A stretch of 64,000 nt of DNA from the NCBI RefSeq assembly GCF_002085925.2, contig NZ_CP053562.1:2679501-2743500 (forward strand), in the 5' to 3' direction. The position numbers were made by a program, and so were the translations under genes. Origin of the DNA: Thioclava electrotropha. GTDB lineage: Bacteria; Pseudomonadota; Alphaproteobacteria; Rhodobacterales; Rhodobacteraceae. How positions within the stretch are numbered: the stretch's first letter is position 1; the number at the start of each line of letters is the position of its first letter. Of this stretch, positions 43,973 to 52,113 are shown in pieces. The notes below the pieces were generated by a model. It made no database searches, was not told the origin of the DNA, and worked only from the letters and a program-made list of their open reading frames with translations.

Positions 43973-46504
43973 TTACTCCTCGCGGCGCCGACGCGCGGTC
44001 GTGTAGATGAGCGCCGCCACGAGGATCAGCACCCCCTGGAAGCCATATTGGTAGGCCTGCGACAGACCGAGGAAGGACACGGCGTTGAGCACTTCGGTCA
44101 GAAGCACCGCGCCCAGCAGCGAGCCGATGAAAGTGCCGCGCCCGCCGAGAAGGCTGGTGCCGCCCAGCACGACCGCGGTGATGCTGCCCAGCGTGTAGTT
44201 CACGCCTTGCGCCGGGTCGCCGACGCCGATCTGCGCCATCAGCATGATCGCACCAAGTGCGGTCAGCAGCGACACGGCGATATAGCCGAGCACGAAGGTC
44301 CGATCCGTGCGTATACCGATCCGCCGCGCGGATTCTTCATGAGAACCGATCGCCCGAAGCTGCCACCCCGCCCGCTTGCGGCGCAGACCCAGCTCCATCG
44401 CGATGGCGATCGCGATCATCACCACGAAGGCGACCGGCACCGGGCCGAAGCTCCGGGTGAGCGTGTCGATCACGTCGAAGGAGATGTAGCCGCCCGGCCC
44501 CTCACGCAGCACGAAGCTCATGCCCTGCAAGCCGATGAACATCGCCAGTGTGGCTGCGATGGGGGTAAAGTTGGCAAACCGGATCAGCACGCCGTTGATC
44601 AAGCCGACCACGATCGCCGCGCCGAACATCAGTGCGAAACCGAGCGCCATCGTCGGGGCCGGGCTGCCATCGTTGATGAAGAAAGACCCGATCACCACAA
44701 GGAAACCGGCGAGCGGCCCGACCGACAGGTCGATCCCCCCCATCAGCAGGGCGATGGTCTGCCCCAAGGCGATGAAGCCGAGCGCGGTCGCGAGGATCAG
44801 GATATTCGAGACGTTGAAGGACGACAGGTAATTCTCGTTCTGCGCACTTACGAACAACGCGAGCAGCACCGTCACCAGCGCGAGCGGCACGATCGTCGCG
44901 TTATCGGTTTGCACGAAATGGCGCAGCTTCGCGCCGAAGCCCTCTTTCGCCTGATGCTCTTCATCGACGTGATGGGCATGCGTATCGGCCTCGACCGCAG
45001 CCCCGACGATACGGGCCTCGGTGATGTCGTCACCGCGCAGCGTCTCGACGATGCGGCCCCGCGACATGACCAGAACGATGTCGCACAGCCCTTCCAGTTC
45101 CGCCGCATCCGAGGAGTTGACGATAACCGGGGTGCCTGCATCGGAGACTTCGCGCAGGATCCGGTAGATCTCGAAGCGCGCGCCGACATCGACGCCCTGC
45201 GTGGGTTCGTCGGCCACGATGAAGCCCGGCTCCGACAAAAGCGCGCGGGACATCACGATCTTCTGCTGGTTGCCGCCCGAAAGTTGGGAGACCTTCGCCT
45301 CGACGCCTGCGGCCTTCACCGCCAGCGAGGAGAACACCTCCTGCACTTTCCGCATTTCCTTGCTGCGATCCAGCACGCCGCTCGAGGCATATTTGTCGAG
45401 CGAGGCGAAGGTCGCGTTTTCCCGGATCGTCAAATCCGCAGCGAGGCCTTCCGAGTGGCGATCCGACGGCATGAAAGCCGCCGCGTGTTTCAGCTCTTTC
45501 GATGCGAGCGTCCGGCCATGAAGCTTGATCGCGCCGCGATGGGGCTGAAGGCCGACCAAGGCGCGCATCAGATCGGACTGGCCGTTGCCCTCGACACCGG
45601 CGACGCCGATGATCTGGCCGCGCCCGAACGAGAAGGACACGTCCGAGAATTTGCGCCCGCTGAGGCCTTCGACCTCGAAATTGATCGGTGGATTGGCGTC
45701 GGCGCATTTCGGCGGGAAGGCAGAGGCAAGACGGCGGCCGACGATCAGATCCAGAAGTTGGGAATTGCTGATCTCGCTCGCAGGCGCGCTGCCCCGGTGA
45801 CGTCCATCGCGCAGCACGGTCACGCGATCCGCGATCTGACGCAACTCGGCCAGACGGTGGGTGATATAGATGACGGCGGTGCCGGAGGCTTTCAGCGCCC
45901 GCACCTTCGCGAACAGCATATCCGTCGCGTCCTGATCGAGCGCGGCCGTCGGTTCATCCAAAATAAGCACACGGGGCTGGACGGCGAGCGCTTTCGCCAG
46001 TTCCAGCAGGTGTTTCTGCGCGATGGTCAGCGTATCGACACGCGCGTTCAGCGGCACCTCAAGGCCGACCTCTTCCAGCAGACGCTGGCCGACGCGGTCC
46101 TTGCGGTCGCCCTGGAACACAGAGGCAGGCAGTGACACCTGCAGGTTCTCGAGCACCGTCATGTCGGGCAGGATCGCCGGGTGCTGATAGGAGATCGCGA
46201 CGCCAAGCGCCGACGAGCTTTCCGGCGAGAGCGGCATCACGTCCCGCCCGTCAAATTCGATCCGGCCGGTGCTGGGCTGCAGAACGCCGGTGATCAGGTT
46301 CATCAGGGTCGATTTCCCGGCCCCGTTCTCGCCCAGGATCGCGTGCACTTCGCCCGCGTGAATGTCGACGCTCACGTCGCTCAGGGCGCGGACCGCCCCG
46401 AAGGATTTGGACACACCGCGCAAGCGGATCACGGGGGTGCCCGTTGACGTTTCGCGGAGTCCGTCCGCCTTCTCCATCGGTTCGATTTCAGCCAATGCTA
46501 TCAT
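43973..46504 (-). CDS. fused sugar-type ABC transporter: ATPase plus permease in one chain
   Basis: An 843-residue fusion. Residues about 26-270 are ATPase domain 1 (Walker A GENGAGKST at 58-66, Walker B VLILDEPTAALD). Residues about 275-500 are ATPase domain 2, with a degenerate nucleotide loop (GVAGVEGNGQSDL) but an intact signature LSGGNQQKIVMSRAL, as in RbsA. From about residue 535 follows a complete RbsC-like permease (ALVTVLLALFVSAQ, GQTIALLMGGIDLSVGPLAG, VLGGTSLLGGRGTFIG). ATPase and permease are normally separate genes. With the separate permease and binding protein upstream it forms a carbohydrate or cyclitol importer with one fused and one free membrane subunit. The joint is in frame without interruption. 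Confidence 0.93.
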   Translation of the reverse strand: MIALAEIEPMEKADGLRETSTGTPVIRLRGVSKSFGAVRALSDVSVDIHAGEVHAILGENGAGKSTLMNLITGVLQPSTGRIEFDGRDVMPLSPESSSALGVAISYQHPAILPDMTVLENLQVSLPASVFQGDRKDRVGQRLLEEVGLEVPLNARVDTLTIAQKHLLELAKALAVQPRVLILDEPTAALDQDATDMLFAKVRALKASGTAVIYITHRLAELRQIADRVTVLRDGRHRGSAPASEISNSQLLDLIVGRRLASAFPPKCADANPPINFEVEGLSGRKFSDVSFSFGRGQIIGVAGVEGNGQSDLMRALVGLQPHRGAIKLHGRTLASKELKHAAAFMPSDRHSEGLAADLTIRENATFASLDKYASSGVLDRSKEMRKVQEVFSSLAVKAAGVEAKVSQLSGGNQQKIVMSRALLSEPGFIVADEPTQGVDVGARFEIYRILREVSDAGTPVIVNSSDAAELEGLCDIVLVMSRGRIVETLRGDDITEARIVGAAVEADTHAHHVDEEHQAKEGFGAKLRHFVQTDNATIVPLALVTVLLALFVSAQNENYLSSFNVSNILILATALGFIALGQTIALLMGGIDLSVGPLAGFLVVIGSFFINDGSPAPTMALGFALMFGAAIVVGLINGVLIRFANFTPIAATLAMFIGLQGMSFVLREGPGGYISFDVIDTLTRSFGPVPVAFVVMIAIAIAMELGLRRKRAGWQLRAIGSHEESARRIGIRTDRTFVLGYIAVSLLTALGAIMLMAQIGVGDPAQGVNYTLGSITAVVLGGTSLLGGRGTFIGSLLGAVLLTEVLNAVSFLGLSQAYQYGFQGVLILVAALIYTTARRRREE

Positions 46505-46542
46505 CCGTTTAGTTCCGCCGATCTGAGGGGGTTGGCGCGGCA

Positions 46543-46572
46543 GTCTCCGGGCGGATCGCGCCGCCCGGAGAC
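46543..46572 (-). repeat. strong intercistronic hairpin after the binding-protein gene
   Basis: GTCTCCGGGCGG and CCGCCCGGAGAC form a perfect 12-base stem with a six-base loop in the 77-bp gap between the binding-protein stop and the ABC fusion start. No T-run follows. Such hairpins protect the upstream message and so raise binding protein over membrane subunits. Confidence 0.8.
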
Positions 46573-46581
46573 AGGGGGAGG

Positions 46582-47649
46582 TTACTGGCCGACGGCCTTC
46601 GCCTGCTCGTCACCCGAAAGCTGAGCAGAGAGATAGATCGCGCCGGGCAGATCCGAGCGACACTGGACGGGGTTCGGATCCCCATCGGTCGAGTCCTCGA
46701 AGTTCGGCGCCTTGAAGATTTCCTCCGACGGCGGGGTGCCACCGGTCGCTTCCGCGATCGCCCATTGCACGGCGAGACGAACGTTGTCGTTGCCGGTCGC
46801 GACCGTGAAGAGCTTGAAATCGGGGTTGTCGGCGTGGGTCTTCTCCCAGAAGCAGCCGAGCGAGTTGCCGTCGGACGTCGCGAGCGCCGGGATCGAGCGA
46901 TCGAAGTTCGCAAACACCGGCAGCGCGCCCACGAGCGACGGACCGAAGTCGGACACGATGACGTCGATATTGTCATGCTGCGCGATGGCGGCCGACAGAA
47001 CCTGCTGCGTCAGGGACGGGTCCCAGTTGGTGACCGCGAAGGGGTCCGGGTTCAGGAACTTGTAGCTGTCGTCGAGGATGTTCTTCATCCCCTTGAGCTC
47101 GTCCAGACCCTGGCTGTTGCCCGCCGGGCCCGACAGGAACAGGATGTTCGCGCCGTCCGGGAAGTTCTCCTTGATCCACTTGCCCCAGCTTTCGCCGTCA
47201 TAGACGAAATCTGCACCGACGAAGCGGGTGTAGTTCTTGCCGGCCTCACCGCCGACATTCACGCGGTAGGGCACGACGACCGCGCCCGAGCGGTAGGCTT
47301 TGGTCAGCGCGGGCAGGATTGCCGGGCCGGCATCGCCGAAGACGACCATCGCATCGACACCGCGTGCCGCCATCGAGTTGATGTCGGAGATCGCCTTCTG
47401 CGTGTCGCCCTGACCGTCGGCATAGTAGTAGTCGGTGATGCTCGGACACTTCGCGGCTTCCTCCTTGCCCGAAGCGGTGGTCACCAGACGCCAGCTATTG
47501 CCCCCGAAACCGTCGAGCAGCGCCAGCGAGGCCTTGTTCGGGCCGCACCAGGAGGGTGCGTCCTCTGCGCTGGCCGCCGAGGCCGAAAGGGCAATTCCAA
47601 GCCCCAGCGCCATATAGGCAGCGCATCCTTTCAGATTAGACAGTTTCAT
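46582..47649 (-). CDS. ABC transporter periplasmic sugar-binding protein (RbsB type)
   Basis: A 355-residue exported protein of the ribose-binding-protein-like class. The signal peptide runs to SASAASAED. The mature part shows AISDINSMAARGVDAMVVFG, AYRSGAVVVPYRVNVGGEAG, FPDGANILFLSGPAGNSQGL and AAIAQHDNIDVIVSDFGPSL, the two-lobe pattern of sugar receptors. It overlaps the upstream permease gene by 14 bp. The ligand is unknown; neighbouring dehydrogenases and ring-cleavage genes suggest a cyclic polyol or a related compound. Confidence 0.92.
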   Translation of the reverse strand: MKLSNLKGCAAYMALGLGIALSASAASAEDAPSWCGPNKASLALLDGFGGNSWRLVTTASGKEEAAKCPSITDYYYADGQGDTQKAISDINSMAARGVDAMVVFGDAGPAILPALTKAYRSGAVVVPYRVNVGGEAGKNYTRFVGADFVYDGESWGKWIKENFPDGANILFLSGPAGNSQGLDELKGMKNILDDSYKFLNPDPFAVTNWDPSLTQQVLSAAIAQHDNIDVIVSDFGPSLVGALPVFANFDRSIPALATSDGNSLGCFWEKTHADNPDFKLFTVATGNDNVRLAVQWAIAEATGGTPPSEEIFKAPNFEDSTDGDPNPVQCRSDLPGAIYLSAQLSGDEQAKAVGQ

Positions 47650-48664
47650 GGTTCTCCTCCTCTGTAGAACTTGTCTGTTCTTTCTTGAAACGGGTCGTCC
47701 ATTCGATCGAGTAGACCCCGATGCCGAATACAAGAGCGAGCGCCTGCACGATGGTCTGCGCCGAATACGGCACACCGATCGACAGAGCGAACTGGCTGAG
47801 CTGGTTGAGAAAGAAGGCGGCGATGACGACCGAGATCGGAAAGCCGCGCCCTCCCAGAAGCGAGGTCCCAGCCAGCACCACCACGGCGACCGAGGGCAGA
47901 AGCAGGCTGTTGCCCTGAAATGCCGTGGGTTCGCGGGTGATGCCTGCGATCAGGATGCCCGCGGTGCAGTAAAGGATCTGCGCCGCCACATAGGCCATCG
48001 CCTGATATGGTTTGACGCTCAGACCCGCCGCGCGGGCCGCCTTGGGGTTGGCCCCGATCGCCTCGAAGCGACGGCCAGCCACCGTCTTTTTCAGGCCGAA
48101 CGACACGAGGGCCAGAATGGCGAGGGCGAACAGCACCGAATGGGGAATACCCAGGGTCTGACCGCCCGCGATATGGGCCAGCAGGTTCGTCGTGATCCGC
48201 GGCACGCCGCCCGAGATCGCGAAGACCGCCGAGAACAGAAGCGCGTTCATCCCGATGGTCGCGACGATCGCGTTCAGGCGGAAATAGGCGACCATGATGC
48301 CGTTGAGCACCCCCGCGGCGAGCGCGAAGCCGACCGCGATGATCAGGGCGGGCAGAAGCCCTGCGTCCTGCCCATTGGGCATGTGGGTCGCGATCACAAC
48401 CGCGAGCGATACCGAGCCCGGCACCGACAGATCGAAGCCGCCCTGCTGCACCACCAGCATCTGGCCGAGCCCGACGATGCCAAGCACCGCCGCGAAAGGT
48501 AGGCTGCCCATCAGCGACCCGGCGGTGACCGCCGAGGGTGCGAAGATGATGCAAAGGAGGATGAGCGCCAGCGTCGAGGCGACGATGGTGACGAAGCCCT
48601 TCGACAGGGACATCGAAGAAAGTCCCATCGAACCTCCGAAGCTATGCGGCGTCGTCTCAGCCAT
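47636..48664 (-). CDS. ABC transporter permease (RbsC type)
   Basis: A 342-residue inner-membrane permease with about eight to ten helices. Family landmarks are GLGQMLVVQQGGFDLSVPGS, MVAYFRLNAIVATIGMNALL, FEAIGANPKAARAAGLSVKP and VVVLAGTSLLGGRGFPISVV. It is the second membrane subunit beside the permease half of the 843-residue fusion. The stop overlaps the binding-protein start. Confidence 0.93.
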   Translation of the reverse strand: MAETTPHSFGGSMGLSSMSLSKGFVTIVASTLALILLCIIFAPSAVTAGSLMGSLPFAAVLGIVGLGQMLVVQQGGFDLSVPGSVSLAVVIATHMPNGQDAGLLPALIIAVGFALAAGVLNGIMVAYFRLNAIVATIGMNALLFSAVFAISGGVPRITTNLLAHIAGGQTLGIPHSVLFALAILALVSFGLKKTVAGRRFEAIGANPKAARAAGLSVKPYQAMAYVAAQILYCTAGILIAGITREPTAFQGNSLLLPSVAVVVLAGTSLLGGRGFPISVVIAAFFLNQLSQFALSIGVPYSAQTIVQALALVFGIGVYSIEWTTRFKKEQTSSTEEENHETV

Positions 48665-48692
48665 GTTTTCTCCTCCTCCCTCGCGTCGCGTC

Positions 48693-49673
48693 TCAGCTGA
48701 TTTCCAAGGTGACCTTGACCGCCTTGTCGGGCGACTTGCCCAGCTCCAGCGCGGTCATCGCGTCATCGATGTTGTAGCTGTGGGTCTGGATCGGCGAGAG
48801 ATCGAGCCCGGTGCGCTCCAGGAACCGGATCGCTGCCGGCCAGACGCCGGGCGAGCCGATGCAGCCTTTCACGTTGAGGTTCTTGATCTGGATCTTGCCC
48901 AGCTCGACCGGGAATTTCTGGCCGATATTGATGCCGACCATCGAGACATCCCCGTCGTCGCGGGCATAGTCGAAGACATTGGCCAGCGAGGCCGGATGGC
49001 CCGCACATTCGACCACCAGATCGGCGCCGCCCTTGGTCATCTCCTGCACCGCTTCGATCGGGTCGCCGTTGGTCGGATCGATCGTGCCGTCCGCACCGAG
49101 CTTCATCGCGATCTCGCGGCGAAGCGGCACCGGATCGACCACGATCACGCGAGCGCCCATGCCGATCGCGGCGGCTGCCGAGACAAGGCCGATCGTGCCG
49201 CCGCCCGAGACGACGACCGTATCCGCCGCGCAGACGCCGCCATGGCGCAGCACCGCGTAATACCCGCAGGTGAAGGGTTCGATCAGCGCGCCTTTTGCGT
49301 CATCGACCGCGTCGGGCAGCTTGTGCAGCCATTCGGGGCGCGCGGCGAAGAATTCGCGATCCGCACCGTCCATCGAGAAGCCGAAGTGGTGGATGCGCTC
49401 GGGCGTGTTGATCACGCATTCGCCGACCACACGATCCCCGGGCTTGAGCCCGTCGACATTCTTCCCGACCTCGACGACTTCGCCGACCCATTCGTGGCCC
49501 GGAACGACCGGATAGGAAATCGGGATGATGTATTGACCGGCCAGCAGCTCGTAATCTGAGTGGCAAATCCCAACGCGGCGCGACTGGATTAGCACCTCGT
49601 TGTCCGTGATGCCGGGCGTCTGCACCTGCGTCACGATGGGCTTGTTCGGTTCGTCGAAGATCAGGGCTTTCAT
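48693..49673 (-). CDS. zinc-type alcohol dehydrogenase (MDR) lacking the structural zinc site
   Basis: A 326-residue medium-chain dehydrogenase. The catalytic zinc ligands are in GICHSDYELLAGQ and VPGHEWVGEVVEVG. The NAD-binding motif is VVVSGGGTIGLVSAAAAIGM with VIVVDPVPLRR. The segment that usually holds four structural-zinc cysteines here reads GECVINTPERIHHFGFSMDG and has only one Cys. It likely oxidises a secondary alcohol of the imported substrate. It lies 28 bp upstream of the permease gene and one base from the Gfo/Idh gene, in one operon. Confidence 0.9.
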   Translation of the reverse strand: MKALIFDEPNKPIVTQVQTPGITDNEVLIQSRRVGICHSDYELLAGQYIIPISYPVVPGHEWVGEVVEVGKNVDGLKPGDRVVGECVINTPERIHHFGFSMDGADREFFAARPEWLHKLPDAVDDAKGALIEPFTCGYYAVLRHGGVCAADTVVVSGGGTIGLVSAAAAIGMGARVIVVDPVPLRREIAMKLGADGTIDPTNGDPIEAVQEMTKGGADLVVECAGHPASLANVFDYARDDGDVSMVGINIGQKFPVELGKIQIKNLNVKGCIGSPGVWPAAIRFLERTGLDLSPIQTHSYNIDDAMTALELGKSPDKAVKVTLEIS

Positions 49674-49674
49674 G

Positions 49675-50709
49675 TCAGGCTCCAACTTTCGCTGCGGCGG
49701 GTTGCGCCACGCGTTCGATTTGACCGCTGCGGGAGGAGGCGAAGACCGCCTCGAGCAGCGCGATATTGTCGACCAGATGATCGGCGGTGATCGGGTAGGT
49801 TTCCTGTCCGCGCACGGCGCGGGCGAAACTCACCAGGTTGTCCTTCACGGGCTCGGCCTTGCCGATCTCGACGGTCTCGATCGGCCCGCCAGCCATGGCC
49901 GAGGTCACGATCCAGCCGTCGGGCGCCTCGACATGCGCCTTGTCGCGGATGTCGATCCAGCCTTTCGAGCCGTAGACCGTGAAGCGGGACATGAACGGGT
50001 TCGACAGCGAAGCCGACACGTAGGAGGTCCCGCCCCCGGCGAATTTCACATAGGCCGCGACCGTGTCGCCCTGCGGCAGTTCCGAAGACAGCTGCTCACA
50101 GATGCACAGCACGCTTTCCGCGCGGCCCAGAAGGCGGACCGACAGATCGAGCAGGTGGATGCCCGTCGCGGTCATGCCGCCTGCGGGTGCTTCGCTCGCC
50201 TGAACGCGCCAGTTGCTCGGGTCCATGCCGACGAATTTGTCGTGGCTGAAATTGGCCTCGATTTGCTGGATACGGCCTAACTCACCCGCATCGGCCTTCG
50301 CCAGCATCTCGGCGATCGGCGGCTCCCAGCGGCGCTCATGGCCCATGCCGAGAACCAACCCAGCCTCGGCGCAAAGCGCGACCGAACGGGCGGCTTCTTC
50401 AGCGGTGAGCGCGAGCGGCTTTTCGCAGAAGACATGCTTGCCTGCCGCGACGGCCTTGGCGATCTGATCCGTGTGCAGCGAGTGCGGCGTCGCCAGCACG
50501 ACGGCCTCGACCTCGGGATCGTTCAGCGCATCGGCGTAATCCGCGCTGAGCGTCACGCTCTTCTCGGCGCAGAGATCGCGCACCGCATCCATATTCGGCT
50601 CCACCGCGCGGACGACCGTGATGTCGTCGGGGGCGCTCGACAGAACGGCGAGCATCTTCTGCCCCCACCATCCCATGCCCACGAGGGCGATTTTGACCGG
50701 CCCCGACAT
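49675..50709 (-). CDS. Gfo/Idh/MocA family dehydrogenase
   Basis: A 344-residue NAD(P)-dependent sugar or cyclitol dehydrogenase. The Rossmann motif is KIALVGMGWWGQKMLAVLS, the family signature is KHVFCEKPLALTAEEA with the catalytic Lys of EKP, and the active-site region has MTATGIHLLDLSVRLLG (Asp/His). Members oxidise inositols, glucose and related polyols. Its ATG overlaps the stop of the YciI gene by one base. This is the strongest hint that the imported compound is a polyol or cyclitol. Confidence 0.92.
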   Translation of the reverse strand: MSGPVKIALVGMGWWGQKMLAVLSSAPDDITVVRAVEPNMDAVRDLCAEKSVTLSADYADALNDPEVEAVVLATPHSLHTDQIAKAVAAGKHVFCEKPLALTAEEAARSVALCAEAGLVLGMGHERRWEPPIAEMLAKADAGELGRIQQIEANFSHDKFVGMDPSNWRVQASEAPAGGMTATGIHLLDLSVRLLGRAESVLCICEQLSSELPQGDTVAAYVKFAGGGTSYVSASLSNPFMSRFTVYGSKGWIDIRDKAHVEAPDGWIVTSAMAGGPIETVEIGKAEPVKDNLVSFARAVRGQETYPITADHLVDNIALLEAVFASSRSGQIERVAQPAAAKVGA

Positions 50710-50993
50710 CAGCGGTTGTCCACGCGCTTGGAGAACGGACGGATCGAGACGGACTTCCACAGACCGACCTTCGCGAAGGGGTCGTTGCGGTTGAAGTCTT
50801 CGACCTCTGCGAGGCTGTCGGCCTCCAGCACGAAGCAGCTGCCGATCATGGTCTCTTCGTCATCCGCCAGAAGCGGGCCCGAGATCACCGTCTTCACCGG
50901 CGCCTGAGCCAGATAGGCCTTGTGGTCCTCGTAATTGGCCAGCCGCTTGTCGACGGCACCGTCATGGTCGAGGCAATGGATCACGTAATGCAT
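50709..50993 (-). CDS. YciI-related small protein
   Basis: A 94-residue single-domain protein of the YciI/YCII family: MHYVIHCLDHDGAVDKRLAN, HKAYLAQAPVKTVISGPLLA and SLAEVEDFNRNDPFAKVGLW. The conserved His-Asp pair (near HCLDHD) and the Asp-Pro of the NDPFAK stretch form the putative active site. Family members act as dehydratase- or hydrolase-like enzymes in degradation pathways. It sits between an SDR and a Gfo/Idh dehydrogenase and overlaps the next gene. Confidence 0.9.
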   Translation of the reverse strand: MHYVIHCLDHDGAVDKRLANYEDHKAYLAQAPVKTVISGPLLADDEETMIGSCFVLEADSLAEVEDFNRNDPFAKVGLWKSVSIRPFSKRVDNR

Positions 50994-51003
50994 TGTGGTC
51001 TCC

Positions 51004-52080
51004 TCAGTTTCCGGCCGGAATGATCTTGCGCGCGCGCAGCTCTTCGAACACGTCGAAGAAGCTGTCGGGCGTGCTCTGATAGGCGTCGAAACCCAGCTTC
51101 CGGCTGTTGGTCATGTCGGTGAAGCATTCCAGCTCGCGGCCGAGATCGGCGTCGCTGTGCCACCACGAAGCCAGCTTGGTCACAGGGATGTCCTGCAGCC
51201 CATATTGAGCCACCATCTCCGACCAGATTGCGGGCGCATCCGCCATCTGCTCTTCGAGCGGCGTCGTGTGACCGGGGTATTCCGCGACCTCGAGGCCGAA
51301 ATACTCGGCGATCCGCGCCCAGAGCCAAGTCCAGCGGAAGACATCGCCATTTGCGGTATTGAAGGGCGTGTTCGCAGCTTCCGGCGTCGTCGCGGCCCAG
51401 TAGAACTGTTTGGCGAGGATGCGCGCGTCGGTCACGTCGGTGACCGCGTTATATTGCTCGGGCGAACCGGGATAGAGGAACGGCTTGCCGGTGTGCTTGC
51501 AGATCGAGGCATAGACCGCGAGCGTCACTGCCATGTTCATGTAGTTGCCGACGGTAAAGCCGATCATCGTATGCGGGCGGTGGACCGACCAGGTGAAGCC
51601 GTATTTCTCGGCCATCTCCAGCAGCACATCTTCCTGCGCGTAGTAGAAGTTCGGCCCCGGCAGACGCGGGCTCGATTCGAGGAAGGGCGTGTAGGGCGTG
51701 ACCTTGGCGTAATCGTCGAACGAACCGAGGTAATGCTTGAGGCCCGTCACCAGCGCGCCGTGCTTGATCGGCGCGCCTGCGATCCCCTCGAAGAGGTTGC
51801 GCACCATCATCCCGTTCACGCGGACATTCTCTTCCTCGTTGGCCTGACGCGACCAGGTGCAATAGAACACATGCGTCACGTCCTTGGCCGCAGCCAGCGC
51901 GGCCTTGCTGGCTTCCGCATCGGTCAGGTCTGCGGCAATGTGCCGGTCGGACCACTCGAGATCGACATCGCTGCGCGACACCGTCACGACCGTCCAGCCG
52001 TGAGATTTCAATTCGCGCGCGGTGTAGCTACCCGAGAGGCCGGTCGCCCCGACAATCAACGCAATATTCTGTTCAGCCAT
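51004..52080 (-). CDS. PRISE-like short-chain reductase
   Basis: A 358-residue extended SDR. The NAD(P)-binding motif is ALIVGATGLSGSYTARELKS. Later parts (THVFYCTWSRQANEEENVRV, KHGALVTGLKHYLGSFDDYA, PGPNFYYAQEDVLLEMAEKY, WSVHRPHTMIGFTVGNYMNM) match the progesterone-5-beta-reductase/iridoid-synthase-like (PRISE) group. PRISE enzymes reduce activated C=C bonds of enones, which would suit an enone formed by dehydrating a keto-cyclitol; that is an inference. It is 33 bp after the preceding dehydrogenase. Confidence 0.88.
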   Translation of the reverse strand: MAEQNIALIVGATGLSGSYTARELKSHGWTVVTVSRSDVDLEWSDRHIAADLTDAEASKAALAAAKDVTHVFYCTWSRQANEEENVRVNGMMVRNLFEGIAGAPIKHGALVTGLKHYLGSFDDYAKVTPYTPFLESSPRLPGPNFYYAQEDVLLEMAEKYGFTWSVHRPHTMIGFTVGNYMNMAVTLAVYASICKHTGKPFLYPGSPEQYNAVTDVTDARILAKQFYWAATTPEAANTPFNTANGDVFRWTWLWARIAEYFGLEVAEYPGHTTPLEEQMADAPAIWSEMVAQYGLQDIPVTKLASWWHSDADLGRELECFTDMTNSRKLGFDAYQSTPDSFFDVFEELRARKIIPAGN

Positions 52081-52113
52081 GGGTCTTCGCCCCTTTCTTG
52101 CAGTTCCGTTTCG

